Assembly (NCBI RefSeq): GCF_003581615.1
Contig: NZ_QXFH01000076.1
Coordinates: forward strand, 1-64,000
DNA from: Flagellimonas lutimaris
GTDB lineage: Bacteria > Bacteroidota > Bacteroidia > Flavobacteriales > Flavobacteriaceae
Length of the DNA: 64,000 bases
Direction: 5' to 3'
Made by a program: the position numbers and the translations under genes. The notes below the pieces were generated by a model, which had not been told where the DNA came from, made no database searches, and was given only the letters and a program-made list of their open reading frames with translations. This document shows, piece after piece, positions 16,900 to 25,537 of this stretch (the stretch's first letter is position 1; each line of letters opens with the position of its first letter).

Positions 16900-18021
16900 T
16901 TAAGAGAACATGTCTTTTACCTTCTCAAAAAAGGATTTATCCGATTTTTCGGGACGTGGAATAAAGTTCTCATCGTCCTGCATACGCTCAAAAAATTCCT
17001 TCTGCTCCTTATTTATATTCTTTGGTGTCCATACATTCACATGCACCAATAAATCCCCTGCACCATAACCGTTAAGGCTATTGATTCCTTTACCTCGAAG
17101 TCTCAAAATCTTTCCAGACTGAAGACCTGGTTCCAGTTTTATACGGACTTTTCCGCCAATGGCATCAATTTCTTTGGAACTGCCCAAAACAGCTTCGGGC
17201 ATACTTATGTACAAATCATAATGTAAATTATCCCCTTCACGCTTCAAGGTATCATGCTCAAGGGTTTCAATGGCCACTAGCAAATCGCCTGCAATACCAT
17301 TTCCAGGAGCATCATTACCCTTGCCTGTTACTTTTAGCTGCATACCATCTTCTACACCTGGTGGTATTTTTATGGACACGGTCTCCTCCTCTACCTTAAG
17401 CCCTTGGGCATCGGCACCAGCAGGTTTTTTATCAATGGCCTGTCCAGCACCTCCACAAGTTGTACAGGTAGTTGCAGTCTGCATCCTACCCAAAATGGTA
17501 TTGGTTATTTTTGTGATTTGTCCGGTGCCGTTACATGTAGGGCAAGTTTTATAGGTAACTCCATCGGCTTGCAGCTTACGTCTTACCTTAACCTTCTTTT
17601 CAACCCCATTCGCTACTTCTTCCAGCGTTAGCTTAACACGGATACGAAGATTGCTTCCTTTGGCTCTGCGCTGTCCGCCACCAAATCCGCCAAATCCACT
17701 GAATCCACCGCCGCCGCCAAAGGCGCCACCAAAAATATCACCAAATTGACTGAAGATATCATCCATGTTCATACCTCCGCCGCCAAAACCACCACTTCCA
17801 TCGAAAGCTGCGTGACCAAATTGGTCGTATTTTGCTTTCTTGTCTGGATTTCCCAACACCTCATAAGCTTCGGCAGATTTTTTGAACATCTCCTCTGCCT
17901 TGGCATCACCGGGGTTTTTATCCGGGTGGAATTCGATGGCCTTTTTTCTATAGGCCTTTTTTATTTCTGCGGCTGAAGCTCCTTTGGAGACTCCTAATAT
18001 TTCGTAATAATCCTCCTTCAT
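16900..18021 (-). CDS. dnaJ: Chaperone DnaJ
   Basis: This 373-aa co-chaperone stimulates DnaK ATPase and delivers unfolded clients. It has the J domain (1-70, HPDKNPGD), the Gly/Phe-rich linker (about 72-118) and a zinc-finger region that is unusual. Only two CxxCxG-type motifs are obvious (CPTCNGTG and CTTCGGAG, about 160-196), as against four in E. coli DnaJ. The C-terminal client-binding beta domains follow (about 210-340). Two-motif DnaJ proteins are typical of Bacteroidota. It lies 6 bp downstream of grpE. Confidence 0.95.
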   Translation of the reverse strand: MKEDYYEILGVSKGASAAEIKKAYRKKAIEFHPDKNPGDAKAEEMFKKSAEAYEVLGNPDKKAKYDQFGHAAFDGSGGFGGGGMNMDDIFSQFGDIFGGAFGGGGGFSGFGGFGGGQRRAKGSNLRIRVKLTLEEVANGVEKKVKVRRKLQADGVTYKTCPTCNGTGQITKITNTILGRMQTATTCTTCGGAGQAIDKKPAGADAQGLKVEEETVSIKIPPGVEDGMQLKVTGKGNDAPGNGIAGDLLVAIETLEHDTLKREGDNLHYDLYISMPEAVLGSSKEIDAIGGKVRIKLEPGLQSGKILRLRGKGINSLNGYGAGDLLVHVNVWTPKNINKEQKEFFERMQDDENFIPRPEKSDKSFFEKVKDMFS

Positions 18022-18027
18022 ACAGTT

Positions 18028-18603
18028 TTAGTTTCCAACAACAACTTTTGGATGTCTTATGATGCGGTCTCCAAGTTTGAATCCTTTTTCCACCACATCA
18101 ATAATTTTCCCTTTCATTTTTTTGTCCGGCGCAGGTATCTGGGTAATGGCATCGTGCACTTCAGCATCAAACGTATCACCTGGATTGGCCTCAACTTGTT
18201 CCAAACCTTTGTTCTTCAAGGTTTCCTTAAATTTATTACTGATGAGTTCAACTCCCTTGAACATTTCCTTATCCTCTGATTTGGAAAGCTCTTTTAGAGC
18301 GCGATCAAAATCGTCCATGATTGGCAACAAGGCCACCATGACTTCTTGTCCTGCAGTTTTGAACAAATCCATACGTTCTTTTGAAGTCCTGCGCTTATAG
18401 TTTTCAAACTCGGCAAAGAGCCTAAGAAACTTTTCTTTTTCCTTTGCTAAATCTTCACGAAGCTTCTCCTCTTCTGAGATATCTTCCCTGCTTTCTTTTG
18501 CTTCGTTAGCCTCTATATTATCATCGTTCAGCTCAGTACTCTCTTCTGTTTGCCCTTTGTTAGGCTCATCTTCCATTTCCTCAACCTTACTTTTATTGCT
18601 CAT
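18028..18603 (-). CDS. grpE: Nucleotide exchange factor GrpE
   Basis: This 191-aa protein releases ADP from DnaK. An acidic N-terminal tail (about 1-55) leads into a long coiled coil (55-110, with FLRLFAEFENYKRRTSKERMDLFK) and the beta-wing domain with HDAITQIPAPDKKMKGKIIDVVEKGFKLGDRIIRHPKVVVGN, the GrpE signature. It is the first gene of the grpE-dnaJ pair. Confidence 0.96.
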   Translation of the reverse strand: MSNKSKVEEMEDEPNKGQTEESTELNDDNIEANEAKESREDISEEEKLREDLAKEKEKFLRLFAEFENYKRRTSKERMDLFKTAGQEVMVALLPIMDDFDRALKELSKSEDKEMFKGVELISNKFKETLKNKGLEQVEANPGDTFDAEVHDAITQIPAPDKKMKGKIIDVVEKGFKLGDRIIRHPKVVVGN

Positions 18604-18683
18604 GTTCTAATGTTTTATTCCGATTTGAAATGGCAAAAGTACTGCCAATTGTATTAAAATGTCAAAATGTCACCGCAAAACAT

Positions 18684-18703
18684 AAAAAAAGCCGCCTAAG
18701 CGG
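18684..18703 (-). terminator. Terminator after the TIGR01777 gene
   Basis: On the minus strand CCGC-TTAG-GCGG is followed by CTTTTTTT (18690-18684). It lies about 40 bp past the stop of the TIGR01777 gene and just upstream of grpE. Confidence 0.7.
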
Positions 18704-18740
18704 TCTTTATTGATAAAAAACGTCATGAAAAATCCAATTC

Positions 18741-19685
18741 CTATGCTTCAACAGATGCTGGGACTCCATTTTCCTGCGGAGCAAATAAACTTTTTAAAGC
18801 TTGGCAAATATTTACATATTGAAAAGAAAAACCTTCTTCTTCAATTTTTTTACTACTCACCCGTTGGCTTGCTAAAACAAGAGTGGACATTTTACCCAAA
18901 AAAGTTTTTAGAAGAAAAGCTGGCACATTGGGCAACCATAAAGGCCTTTCCAAAATTTTTGCAAGTTCCTTGGTCATCTTGGTATTGGTTACTGGGTTTG
19001 AGGCTACACCATTATAGACGCCCTTAAGATTGTTTTCTACCGCAAAAACAAACATTTGCGCCAAATCATCAATATGAATCCAAGATTGCCATTGTTCCCC
19101 ACTACCTAGGGGAGCACCAACAAAATTTTTAATCGGCATAGCCATTTTTGGTAAAGCTCCTCCATCTTTGGACAACACCAATCCAATTCTAATTTTAGCT
19201 ACATCAATGTTCAATTTTTCAAAAGTATTAGCTTCGGCTTCCCATTTTTGAACTACTTCACCCAAGAAACCATCATCGACTTTTGTCTCGTTTTCGTCAT
19301 AATATTCACTAATGGAATTCGGGTATATTCCTATGGCAGATGCAGAAACAAGACATTCAACCTCCTTGTTTTTGGATTGTTCCAATCCTTTTTTCAAGGT
19401 TCGCAAGCTATTGATTCGACTCGAAAGCACTTTTCTTCTATGGTCCGGTGTCCAGCGTTTTGCGATATTGGTTCCAGCCAAATTTATAACAGCCTGAACA
19501 TTATCAAAACAATCCAAGTCTATCTCCTCTTTAGAAGGGTTCCAATAAAAACCTTGAAAATTTTCTGTGGAAGTAATCTTTTCTTTGCTCGTGGTCAAAT
19601 AATTTACAGGTATACCCTTTTGATGCAGCACCTTCACTATGGCCTGCCCAACTAATCCCGTAGCTCCTGTTATCAACACCTTCAT
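18741..19685 (-). CDS. TIGR01777 family epimerase-like protein (YfcH type)
   Basis: This 314-aa atypical short-chain dehydrogenase has the NAD(P)-binding GATGLVG (about 7-13), VINLAGTNIAKRWTPDHRRKVLSSRI (about 88-113; diagnostic for the group), SASAIGIYP and the C-terminal DUF1731-like NVPAFLLKTFLGKMSTLVLASQRV. Members are widespread; reaction and substrate remain unsettled. It is transcribed alone and has its own terminator. Confidence 0.9.
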   Translation of the reverse strand: MKVLITGATGLVGQAIVKVLHQKGIPVNYLTTSKEKITSTENFQGFYWNPSKEEIDLDCFDNVQAVINLAGTNIAKRWTPDHRRKVLSSRINSLRTLKKGLEQSKNKEVECLVSASAIGIYPNSISEYYDENETKVDDGFLGEVVQKWEAEANTFEKLNIDVAKIRIGLVLSKDGGALPKMAMPIKNFVGAPLGSGEQWQSWIHIDDLAQMFVFAVENNLKGVYNGVASNPVTNTKMTKELAKILERPLWLPNVPAFLLKTFLGKMSTLVLASQRVSSKKIEEEGFSFQYVNICQALKSLFAPQENGVPASVEA

Positions 19686-19820
19686 ACTATCATTTTATAC
19701 AAATTTATAGGTTTAATCGACTGTTGATCAGACCTTAATTTAGGTTTAACATATTTGTTTAAACTTTAAAACAATTTATGACCGCAAAAGAACTGAACCT
19801 TAACAGAAGTTTAGCAATTC

Positions 19821-20483
19821 CTAGCTTTTTATGGCCCTAAGCATTTCCCGTTTACCAGGCGGGCCGGGCAATCGTTCCACTGTAAATCCAACCGCTTGCA
19901 TAGCCCTGCGCACACTGCCTTTTGCTGCATACGTGACTAGGATACCACCTTTTTTTAAAGCATGGTACATCTTTAAAAATATCTCCTCGGTCCAAAGCTC
20001 TGGTTGGACTCGTGCCCCAAATGCATCAAAATAAATGAGGTTGAACAAGTTTTCTTCTTCAATCTCCTTAAAGTCCTTTTTTTGTTTCAAAAGTGAAAAA
20101 TCAGGGGTAATTGATGTAGTTTCTTCCCAAGGGGAGCCATGCATTCTTTGAAAAGCTTCTCTATTATTACTGGCATCCAATTGTTGGCAATAATCCAACG
20201 CCTCCACTTCTTCCTTAGAAACCGGAAACGCTTCAATACCCACATAATCAATGCTTAATTGTTGCTTGGGGGCTTCCAATAAAGTGATAAATGCATTTAA
20301 GCCGGTTCCGAAACCTATTTCCAAAAGATTTATTTTTTTATTTTGAAACAGTCTCAAACCATGTTCAATAAAAACATGATAGGCTTCCTGGACAGCACCG
20401 TGTTTGGAATGGTACTGTTCGTCCCAATCCTCTATTTGGATGGTTTTGGAACCATCACCAGTTGTAATTATTCTTCGCTTCAA
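19821..20483 (-). CDS. mnmD: tRNA (mnm5s2U34)-methyltransferase MnmD
   Basis: This 220-aa SAM-dependent enzyme methylates the wobble uridine intermediate in tRNA, the job of the N-terminal half of MnmC in enterics. It has the DUF752 layout: DGSKTIQIEDWDEQYHSKHGAVQEAYHVF, the SAM motif LEIGFGTGLNAF, YFDAFGARVQPELW and the C-terminal AAKGSVRRAMQAVGFTVERLPGPPGKREM. It starts with TTG, overlapping the DUF4920 stop (TTGA, 20483-20480), which implies translational coupling. The oxidase half of MnmC is absent, as in other Bacteroidota. Confidence 0.92.
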   Translation of the reverse strand: MKRRIITTGDGSKTIQIEDWDEQYHSKHGAVQEAYHVFIEHGLRLFQNKKINLLEIGFGTGLNAFITLLEAPKQQLSIDYVGIEAFPVSKEEVEALDYCQQLDASNNREAFQRMHGSPWEETTSITPDFSLLKQKKDFKEIEEENLFNLIYFDAFGARVQPELWTEEIFLKMYHALKKGGILVTYAAKGSVRRAMQAVGFTVERLPGPPGKREMLRAIKS

Positions 20484-20968
20484 GGTTGACTGGCGATCAA
20501 AACCCCGTCCGCTTCGAACCTTAAGGTTTTTTTCGGAGCGGTAATTTGGGCCAATTCATCTTCGGAAGCTCCTTCATCCTCGGCATAATGCCTTTGGTCA
20601 TCAACCGACATTTCTTCCAAGAAAGCAGCACCGTTCATCACCACTTTTTTACCTGCAGCATCTTTGGGAACAAAAAAACCATAATCCTTAAAACGAACAA
20701 AAACCTCGTCGTTGGATTCCAATTGCACCTTCATCCAACAACCTTTGGACTGGCAAACTTCCTTGATTTCACCCACAATTTGGGTCTGTAAGGAATCCTT
20801 GCCTGAAATTTGGTCAAAAGGAGCGGATGTTTTTGAAGCTTTTCCAGAAACTTCAAATTCTTCTCCAAAATAATCGCCTTGAATGGTTTCCTGTTTGCAG
20901 GAAACAAGTAGAATACCCAGTAAAAAAACAGCAGTAAAAGTGTTAAAAATTCTCATTTTTGATAACAT
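20480..20968 (-). CDS. DUF4920 lipoprotein
   Basis: This 162-aa protein has a lipoprotein signal (LLGILLVSC, Cys at about 24; an internal Met5 start at 20956 is also possible). The DUF4920 core includes GEIKEVCQSKGCWMKVQL, DEVFVRFKDYGFFVPKDAAGKKVVMNGAAF and RHYAEDEGASEDELAQI. It is probably anchored in the periplasm; function unknown. It is the upstream partner of mnmD with overlapping stop and start, a link that is positional only. Confidence 0.88.
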   Translation of the reverse strand: MLSKMRIFNTFTAVFLLGILLVSCKQETIQGDYFGEEFEVSGKASKTSAPFDQISGKDSLQTQIVGEIKEVCQSKGCWMKVQLESNDEVFVRFKDYGFFVPKDAAGKKVVMNGAAFLEEMSVDDQRHYAEDEGASEDELAQITAPKKTLRFEADGVLIASQP

Positions 20969-21062
20969 TTAAATGATTGTAGATTAAGTATAACATTTAG
21001 GTTGACGAAACATCCAAAACTAACAATAAATAGCTAATTTTAACACTGTAAATGTAAGTGAT

Positions 21063-22130
21063 ATGGAAACAATGGCTAACAAAATAGCTGTGGAGAAAGC
21101 TAAATCCTCCAAAATCGAAGATGTGGATTTTGACAATCTTTCCTTCGGAAGTGTTTATTCCGACCACATGCTGGTCTGCGACTATAAGGATGGAGAATGG
21201 AAATCTCCAAAAGTGGTTCCCTACCAACCTATCACCTTAGATCCTTCAGCAAAAATATTTCATTATGGACAATCCATTTTTGAAGGAATGAAGGCATATA
21301 AGGACGAAAACGGAAAAGTATGGCTCTTTAGGCCCTTGGAAAATTTTAAAAGATTGAACAAGTCTGCCCAAAGATTGGCCATTCCTGAAATACCAGAATC
21401 CTACTTTATGGATGGTCTCAATACACTTATTCAATTGGAAAGTGATTGGATTCCTCAAAACCCCGGCAGTTCCTTATACATAAGACCTTTTGTATTTGCC
21501 TCAGGAAACGGTTTTCATGCTTCTCCTGCTGATGAATATAAATTCATAATTGCCTGCGCACCTTCCGGGGCATATTTTTCCGGAAAGGTAAAAGTATTGA
21601 TAGAAGAAACTTATTCCAGAGCTGCAAATGGCGGTGTTGGTTATGCAAAAGCAGGTGGTAATTACGCCGGACAATTTTACCCAACGCAATTAGCAGCTGA
21701 AAAGGGATACCAACAAGTAATCTGGACGGACGACAATACCCACGAATTTATTGAAGAGGCCGGCGCCATGAATGTATTTGTTCGAATCAACGATACTTTA
21801 ATGACAGCGCCTACAAGCGACCGTATATTGGATGGAATTACTAGAAAAAGTATTTTGGATATTGCCAAAGATGAAGGCATCGAAACCGAAGTACGCAAAA
21901 TATCGGTTCACGAATTGGTAGAAGCCGCAGAAAATGGTTCTCTAAAAGAAATGTTTGGAGCAGGAACCGCTGCAGTGGTTTCTCCGATTTCAGGTTTTGG
22001 ATACCATGGGAAGGATTACGACCTGCCAGATTTGGAAGAAAGCTATGCTTCTTTATTAAAGCAAAGAATCACGGATATTCAATACAACCGAGCAGAGGAT
22101 AAATTTGGATGGCGGCACCAGGTCATCTAG
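21063..22130 (+). CDS. ilvE: Branched-chain amino acid aminotransferase
   Basis: This 355-aa PLP enzyme interconverts leucine, isoleucine and valine with their 2-keto acids. Class IV aminotransferase marks are IFHYGQSIFEGMKAYK, IRPFVFASG, the PLP lysine in GVGYAKAGGNYAG, EEAGAMNVF and the late FGAGTAAVVSPI. Length fits the BCAT-II type. Met1 is used here; Met5 is an alternative. It is transcribed alone toward a shared terminator. Confidence 0.95.
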   Translation: METMANKIAVEKAKSSKIEDVDFDNLSFGSVYSDHMLVCDYKDGEWKSPKVVPYQPITLDPSAKIFHYGQSIFEGMKAYKDENGKVWLFRPLENFKRLNKSAQRLAIPEIPESYFMDGLNTLIQLESDWIPQNPGSSLYIRPFVFASGNGFHASPADEYKFIIACAPSGAYFSGKVKVLIEETYSRAANGGVGYAKAGGNYAGQFYPTQLAAEKGYQQVIWTDDNTHEFIEEAGAMNVFVRINDTLMTAPTSDRILDGITRKSILDIAKDEGIETEVRKISVHELVEAAENGSLKEMFGAGTAAVVSPISGFGYHGKDYDLPDLEESYASLLKQRITDIQYNRAEDKFGWRHQVI

Positions 22131-22140
22131 CAAAAACATA

Positions 22141-22166
22141 AAAGGTGCCAAATGGCGCCTTTTTTT
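22141..22166. terminator. Terminator between ilvE and the MazG-like gene
   Basis: AAAGGTGCC-AAAT-GGCGCCTTT forms a 9-bp stem with one G-T pair and is followed by a T run on the plus strand. It begins 10 bp after the ilvE stop and reaches the stop of the convergent gene. The A-run on its left may let it work both ways. Confidence 0.85.
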
Positions 22167-22551
22167 ATTTATCTATAATAGTTTGTATGTCCGGTTTAAA
22201 ATAATTTGGTCCCTTTAGCACTTTTCCATCTTCACGGTAAATGGGTTTTCCATCAGCGCCCAATTTACTCATATTGCTACGCTGAATTTCTTCAAAAACT
22301 TCTTCAATCTTATATTGCATACCGTGTTCAAGTATGGTTCCGCACAAAATATAAAGCATATCTCCAAGGGCATCCGCGACCTCCACTAAATCATCATTAT
22401 TGGCTGCTTCCAAATACTCCCGGTTCTCCTCATCCATCAAATTAAAACGAAGATTGTTTTTATCTTTTCCAAGATTCGCCTTTGGCTTTTTTGATACTCC
22501 TAGACCAAAAGAATTGTGGAAGAGCTCCACAGCTTTTATTTTACGTTCCAT
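22165..22551 (-). CDS. MazG-like nucleotide pyrophosphohydrolase
   Basis: This 128-aa all-helical enzyme should hydrolyse a nucleoside triphosphate to its monophosphate, sanitising the pool. The metal-binding ExxE...ExxD arrangement is seen as DEENREYLEAANNDDLVEVADALGDMLYIL (about 40-68). The tail KLGADGKPIYREDGKVLKGPNYFKPD is typical of the phosphoribosyl-ATP pyrophosphohydrolase-like subgroup in Bacteroidota. Substrate not determined. Confidence 0.85.
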   Translation of the reverse strand: MERKIKAVELFHNSFGLGVSKKPKANLGKDKNNLRFNLMDEENREYLEAANNDDLVEVADALGDMLYILCGTILEHGMQYKIEEVFEEIQRSNMSKLGADGKPIYREDGKVLKGPNYFKPDIQTIIDK

Positions 22552-22590
22552 TACACTTATTTGATTTAGCTTTGCATAAAAATATGAAAT

Positions 22591-22779
22591 ATGTTCAGTA
22601 CAGGACAGATAATTTTTGCAGCCTTATTCTTCATTGCCTTTGTGGTTATTATCTCGTTTTCCTATCGAAAAGATAAAAAACTACACAAAAAGAATTATAA
22701 AGGTGTTATTTGGATATTGATTTCCTTCATAACTTTTATAATTATTCTATTTCTAATTAAACACTTCCTCAAAAATTAA
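22591..22779 (+). CDS. Small two-helix membrane protein
   Basis: This 62-aa protein has two membrane helices (about 4-23 and 39-58) joined by a strongly basic loop (SYRKDKKLHKKNYKG). It lies divergent from the MazG-like gene and upstream of another small membrane protein and crcB. Function unknown; the clean hydrophobic/basic pattern makes it likely real. Confidence 0.75.
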   Translation: MFSTGQIIFAALFFIAFVVIISFSYRKDKKLHKKNYKGVIWILISFITFIIILFLIKHFLKN

Positions 22780-22896
22780 CGATTAAATTGTGGTTACCAC
22801 AAAAATCACTCTTTTCACAACAATAGTAAGGTCTAGATTTCGTTCTTATAGGAAAAACCGTACTTTTGTTTAACATTAATTTAGCACCTAACCTAG

Positions 22897-23076
22897 ATGA
22901 CTGTATTCTTTAGTGTTCTTTTTATTTTGCTTGCTATCAATGCCATTCTATTGATTTTCAGTGTTAATGGAGCAAAGGAAAGATTTACAAAACCTATTCG
23001 ACGGATTTCCGAAACTTCAACTACCAAATTTTTCCCCCGAGAGGTTGTAAAAACCGAATACAAAGAAGCGGTTTAG
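22897..23076 (+). CDS. Small single-helix membrane protein
   Basis: This 59-aa frame runs from ATG 22897 to TAG 23076. One N-terminal helix (about 3-21, FFSVLFILLAINAILLIFSV) is followed by a polar basic tail (NGAKERFTKPIRRIS...FFPREVVKTEYKEAV). Its stop is 17 bp before crcB, so the two are probably cotranscribed. I recognise the type as a conserved flavobacterial small protein without known function, but cannot confirm by search. Confidence 0.7.
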   Translation: MTVFFSVLFILLAINAILLIFSVNGAKERFTKPIRRISETSTTKFFPREVVKTEYKEAV

Positions 23077-23092
23077 TTTGTACCTTTAAGGC

Positions 23093-23464
23093 ATGAAACA
23101 GGCCTTTCTTGTTTTTTTGGGCGGAGGATTGGGAAGCGTTCTACGCTTTATGATCTCCAAACCACTTAACCCCCTTTTCCAAAATTTTTTCTTAGGCACT
23201 TTTTTTGTCAACATGGTTGGTTGCCTTTTAATTGGTCTTTTTTTAGGCCTTTCCGCAAAAGGCAATATACTTTCCTACAATAACACACTCTTTCTTGCCA
23301 CAGGATTTTGCGGTGGGTTTACTACATTTTCTGCATTTGCTTTTGAGAAGCACTCTTTTTTAAAGAATGGTGATTTACTCAATTTAGCCATTTACATGCT
23401 TTCCAGTATTGGCATCGGTGTTCTTGCCGTTATTTTAGGATTGTGGATCGCCAAACACATTTAA
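23093..23464 (+). CDS. crcB: Fluoride channel CrcB/Fluc
   Basis: This 123-aa four-helix membrane protein exports fluoride as a dual-topology dimer. It has GGGLGSVLRF with Arg18, the pore Asn40 in GTFFVNMVGC, and GFCGGFTTFSAFAFE (71-85), which holds the Na+-binding and phenylalanine-box region. No fluoride riboswitch-like structure is evident upstream; the start follows a small membrane protein gene by 17 bp. Confidence 0.95.
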   Translation: MKQAFLVFLGGGLGSVLRFMISKPLNPLFQNFFLGTFFVNMVGCLLIGLFLGLSAKGNILSYNNTLFLATGFCGGFTTFSAFAFEKHSFLKNGDLLNLAIYMLSSIGIGVLAVILGLWIAKHI

Positions 23465-23614
23465 TAGTTACAAATTGCGTTTTTATAGTTAAAATTTGTT
23501 AAAAACTAAACATTTGCATTGTTTTTTACACTTTATATTGAGAAAAATTGACCAAAAATCATTCAATCTTAATATTAAATCAACAAATACCCAACAAAAC
23601 TTAATATAAAATTA

Positions 23615-23643
23615 AATACCCCTAAAATTGTAGGGGTATTTTT
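23615..23643 (+). terminator. Terminator downstream of crcB
   Basis: AATACCCCT (23616-23624) pairs perfectly with AGGGGTATT (23632-23640) over a 7-base loop, followed by TTTC. It lies 150 bp past crcB and 95 bp before glnK, separating the two transcription units. Confidence 0.8.
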
Positions 23644-23736
23644 CTTATACCCATAAAAATACTCCAACTACCCTCCTATTTTTTATAGTCTCGATTGAAT
23701 TCCTATATATTTGACTCATCAATTAACTACTTAATT

Positions 23737-24075
23737 ATGAAAAAAGTCGAGGCAATTATTAGAAAATCCAAATTTGATGAGGTCAAAAAAGCGCTGCATC
23801 AAATTGAGGTCAACTTCTTTAGTTACTGGGATGTAACCGGAGTTGGAAATGAGAAACAAGGACATGTTTATCGTGGCATATCGTATAGCACAAGCGATAT
23901 ACAGCGAAGGTATTTGGTTATCGTAGTTAGCGATGACTTTCTGGAAAAAACCGTGAATGTATTATTGGACACAGCCAGTACAGGCAATGTTGGTGATGGA
24001 AAAATTTTCGTCTCTGATATGATCGAGGCCTACAGGATCAGGACCAAGGAAAGCGGAAGCGCCGGAATCAACTAA
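23737..24075 (+). CDS. glnK: P-II family nitrogen regulator
   Basis: This 112-aa trimeric signalling protein binds ATP/ADP and 2-oxoglutarate and gates ammonium transport. The start at 23737 is chosen over an in-frame codon 42 bp upstream because MKKVEAIIRKSKF is the standard P-II opening. The T-loop (GVGNEKQGHVYRG, about 35-47) is one residue shorter than in E. coli GlnB between the first Gly and the Tyr; Tyr45 sits where uridylylation occurs in proteobacteria. The C-terminal signature GDGKIFV...YRIRTKE is intact. A TATATTTG box at 23706-23713 fits the Bacteroidota -7 element. It lies 33 bp upstream of amt, the classic glnK-amtB pair. Confidence 0.95.
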   Translation: MKKVEAIIRKSKFDEVKKALHQIEVNFFSYWDVTGVGNEKQGHVYRGISYSTSDIQRRYLVIVVSDDFLEKTVNVLLDTASTGNVGDGKIFVSDMIEAYRIRTKESGSAGIN

Positions 24076-24108
24076 CATTAATAGCCAAAAAACTTAAAAA
24101 CTTAGATT

Positions 24109-25389
24109 ATGATTATTCAAGAACAAGAAGCGATAGATAAAGCCGTGGAAGCCATTACTGGCGACATGGGTGCATTGTGGATTACCCTTGCGGCCATTTT
24201 GGTCTTTTTTATGCAGGCAGGGTTCACATTACTGGAAATAGGTTTTACCCGAAGCAAGAACACTGGTAATATTATTATGAAAAACGTAATGGATTTGGCC
24301 GTAGGTTCGGTCATGTTCTGGGCAGTGGGTTATGCAATCATGTACGGAAGCGACCTAGTTGGTGGAGGATTTTTTAGATCAAGTCCATCGGACCAAGGAT
24401 ACTTCTTTTTTAGTGCAGATGATTGGTACAACCTGTTTTTCCAAACCGTATTCTGCGCCACAGCTGCAACCATTGTATCTGGAGCAATTGCAGGTAGAAC
24501 CAAATTTTCAACCTATTTGATTTTTTCTGCTATCCTTACCACGTTGATTTACCCAATTTCGGGTAGCTGGTATTGGCCATTTGATGACGATGCTTGGTTG
24601 AACACCGCAGGATTTGTTGATTTTGCCGGTTCTTCCGTAGTACATGCCGTAGGAGGCGCCGCTGCGTTGGTAGCTGCCATTTTGGTAGGACCAAGAATTG
24701 GTAAATACGTAGACGGAAAAGCTCAGGCAATCCCTGGTCACAACATGGCTTTTGGAGCATTGGGTGTATTCATCCTTTGGTTGGGATGGTTCGGATTTAA
24801 CGGTGGTTCCCAATTGGCTTGGGGTGGTGACGATACCATCGGAGCTACAAGCGTTATCATTAACACGAACCTTGCTGCCGCCATCGGTGCTATTGGAGCC
24901 CTATTCTTTACTTGGGCCAGATATGGTAAAGCAGATATTTCAATGACTTTGAATGGTGCTTTGGCCGGTTTGGTAGGTATTACCGCCGGATGTGGTTCCG
25001 TAAACGCTTGGGGAGCCCTAGCCATTGGTCTACTATGCGGTATCGTAGTGGTGGTGTCCATTGAATTTATCGATAAAAAACTTAAAATTGACGACCCAGT
25101 AGGTGCCATTTCCGTTCACGGAGTTTGCGGATTCCTAGGAACTGTACTTATCGGCCTTTTTGCACTGGACGGTGGATTATTCTACGGTGGTAGCGGAAAA
25201 CTACTTTGGGTACAGACCTATGGATCATTGGCCTACATTGTTTGGGCAGCTGTAGCATCCTTTATAGTGCTTTTCATATTGAAGAAAACTATTGGATTGA
25301 GAGTATCCGAAAAAGAGGAAGTTGAAGGTTTGGATATGCACGAACATGGTGTGGAAGCCTACCCAGAACACATTTCTCAAGATAAATAA
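24109..25389 (+). CDS. amt: Ammonium transporter Amt
   Basis: This 426-aa inner-membrane channel conducts ammonium. Eleven helices are expected. The twin-histidine pore residues are His179 (SSVVHAVGGAAALVAA) and His337 (GAISVHGVCGFLG). The Amt signature DFAGSSVVHAVGG is intact, and the aromatic residues of the periplasmic gate (FFQTVF) are in place. The C-terminal tail (after about 395) is long and acidic, the region P-II docks against. It is followed after 148 bp by a porin-like gene. Confidence 0.96.
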   Translation: MIIQEQEAIDKAVEAITGDMGALWITLAAILVFFMQAGFTLLEIGFTRSKNTGNIIMKNVMDLAVGSVMFWAVGYAIMYGSDLVGGGFFRSSPSDQGYFFFSADDWYNLFFQTVFCATAATIVSGAIAGRTKFSTYLIFSAILTTLIYPISGSWYWPFDDDAWLNTAGFVDFAGSSVVHAVGGAAALVAAILVGPRIGKYVDGKAQAIPGHNMAFGALGVFILWLGWFGFNGGSQLAWGGDDTIGATSVIINTNLAAAIGAIGALFFTWARYGKADISMTLNGALAGLVGITAGCGSVNAWGALAIGLLCGIVVVVSIEFIDKKLKIDDPVGAISVHGVCGFLGTVLIGLFALDGGLFYGGSGKLLWVQTYGSLAYIVWAAVASFIVLFILKKTIGLRVSEKEEVEGLDMHEHGVEAYPEHISQDK

Positions 25390-25431
25390 AAAACAAGTCT
25401 TTCAAACTCACAACAAGATTGCAAAAAAGGA

Positions 25432-25457
25432 ACGGAGCGTTCTGCCAAACGCTCCGT
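25432..25457. promoter_or_regulatory. Perfect hairpin between amt and the porin gene
   Basis: ACGGAGCGTT (25432-25441) and AACGCTCCGT (25448-25457) form a 10-bp perfect stem with a 6-base loop. No U-tract follows, so it is not a standard terminator. It may stabilise the 3' end of the glnK-amt transcript or tune read-through to the porin. Confidence 0.6.
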
Positions 25458-25537
25458 CTAATAACCTTTTCAATCAAACTCACATTTATACAACTAACTG
25501 TCCTTAGCTAAAAGGACAATCTTTAAACGATTATGAT

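Noticed and set aside
22780..23092. Fluoride riboswitch upstream of crcB
   Set aside because: No matching pseudoknot-type conserved core was seen; crcB directly follows a small gene.
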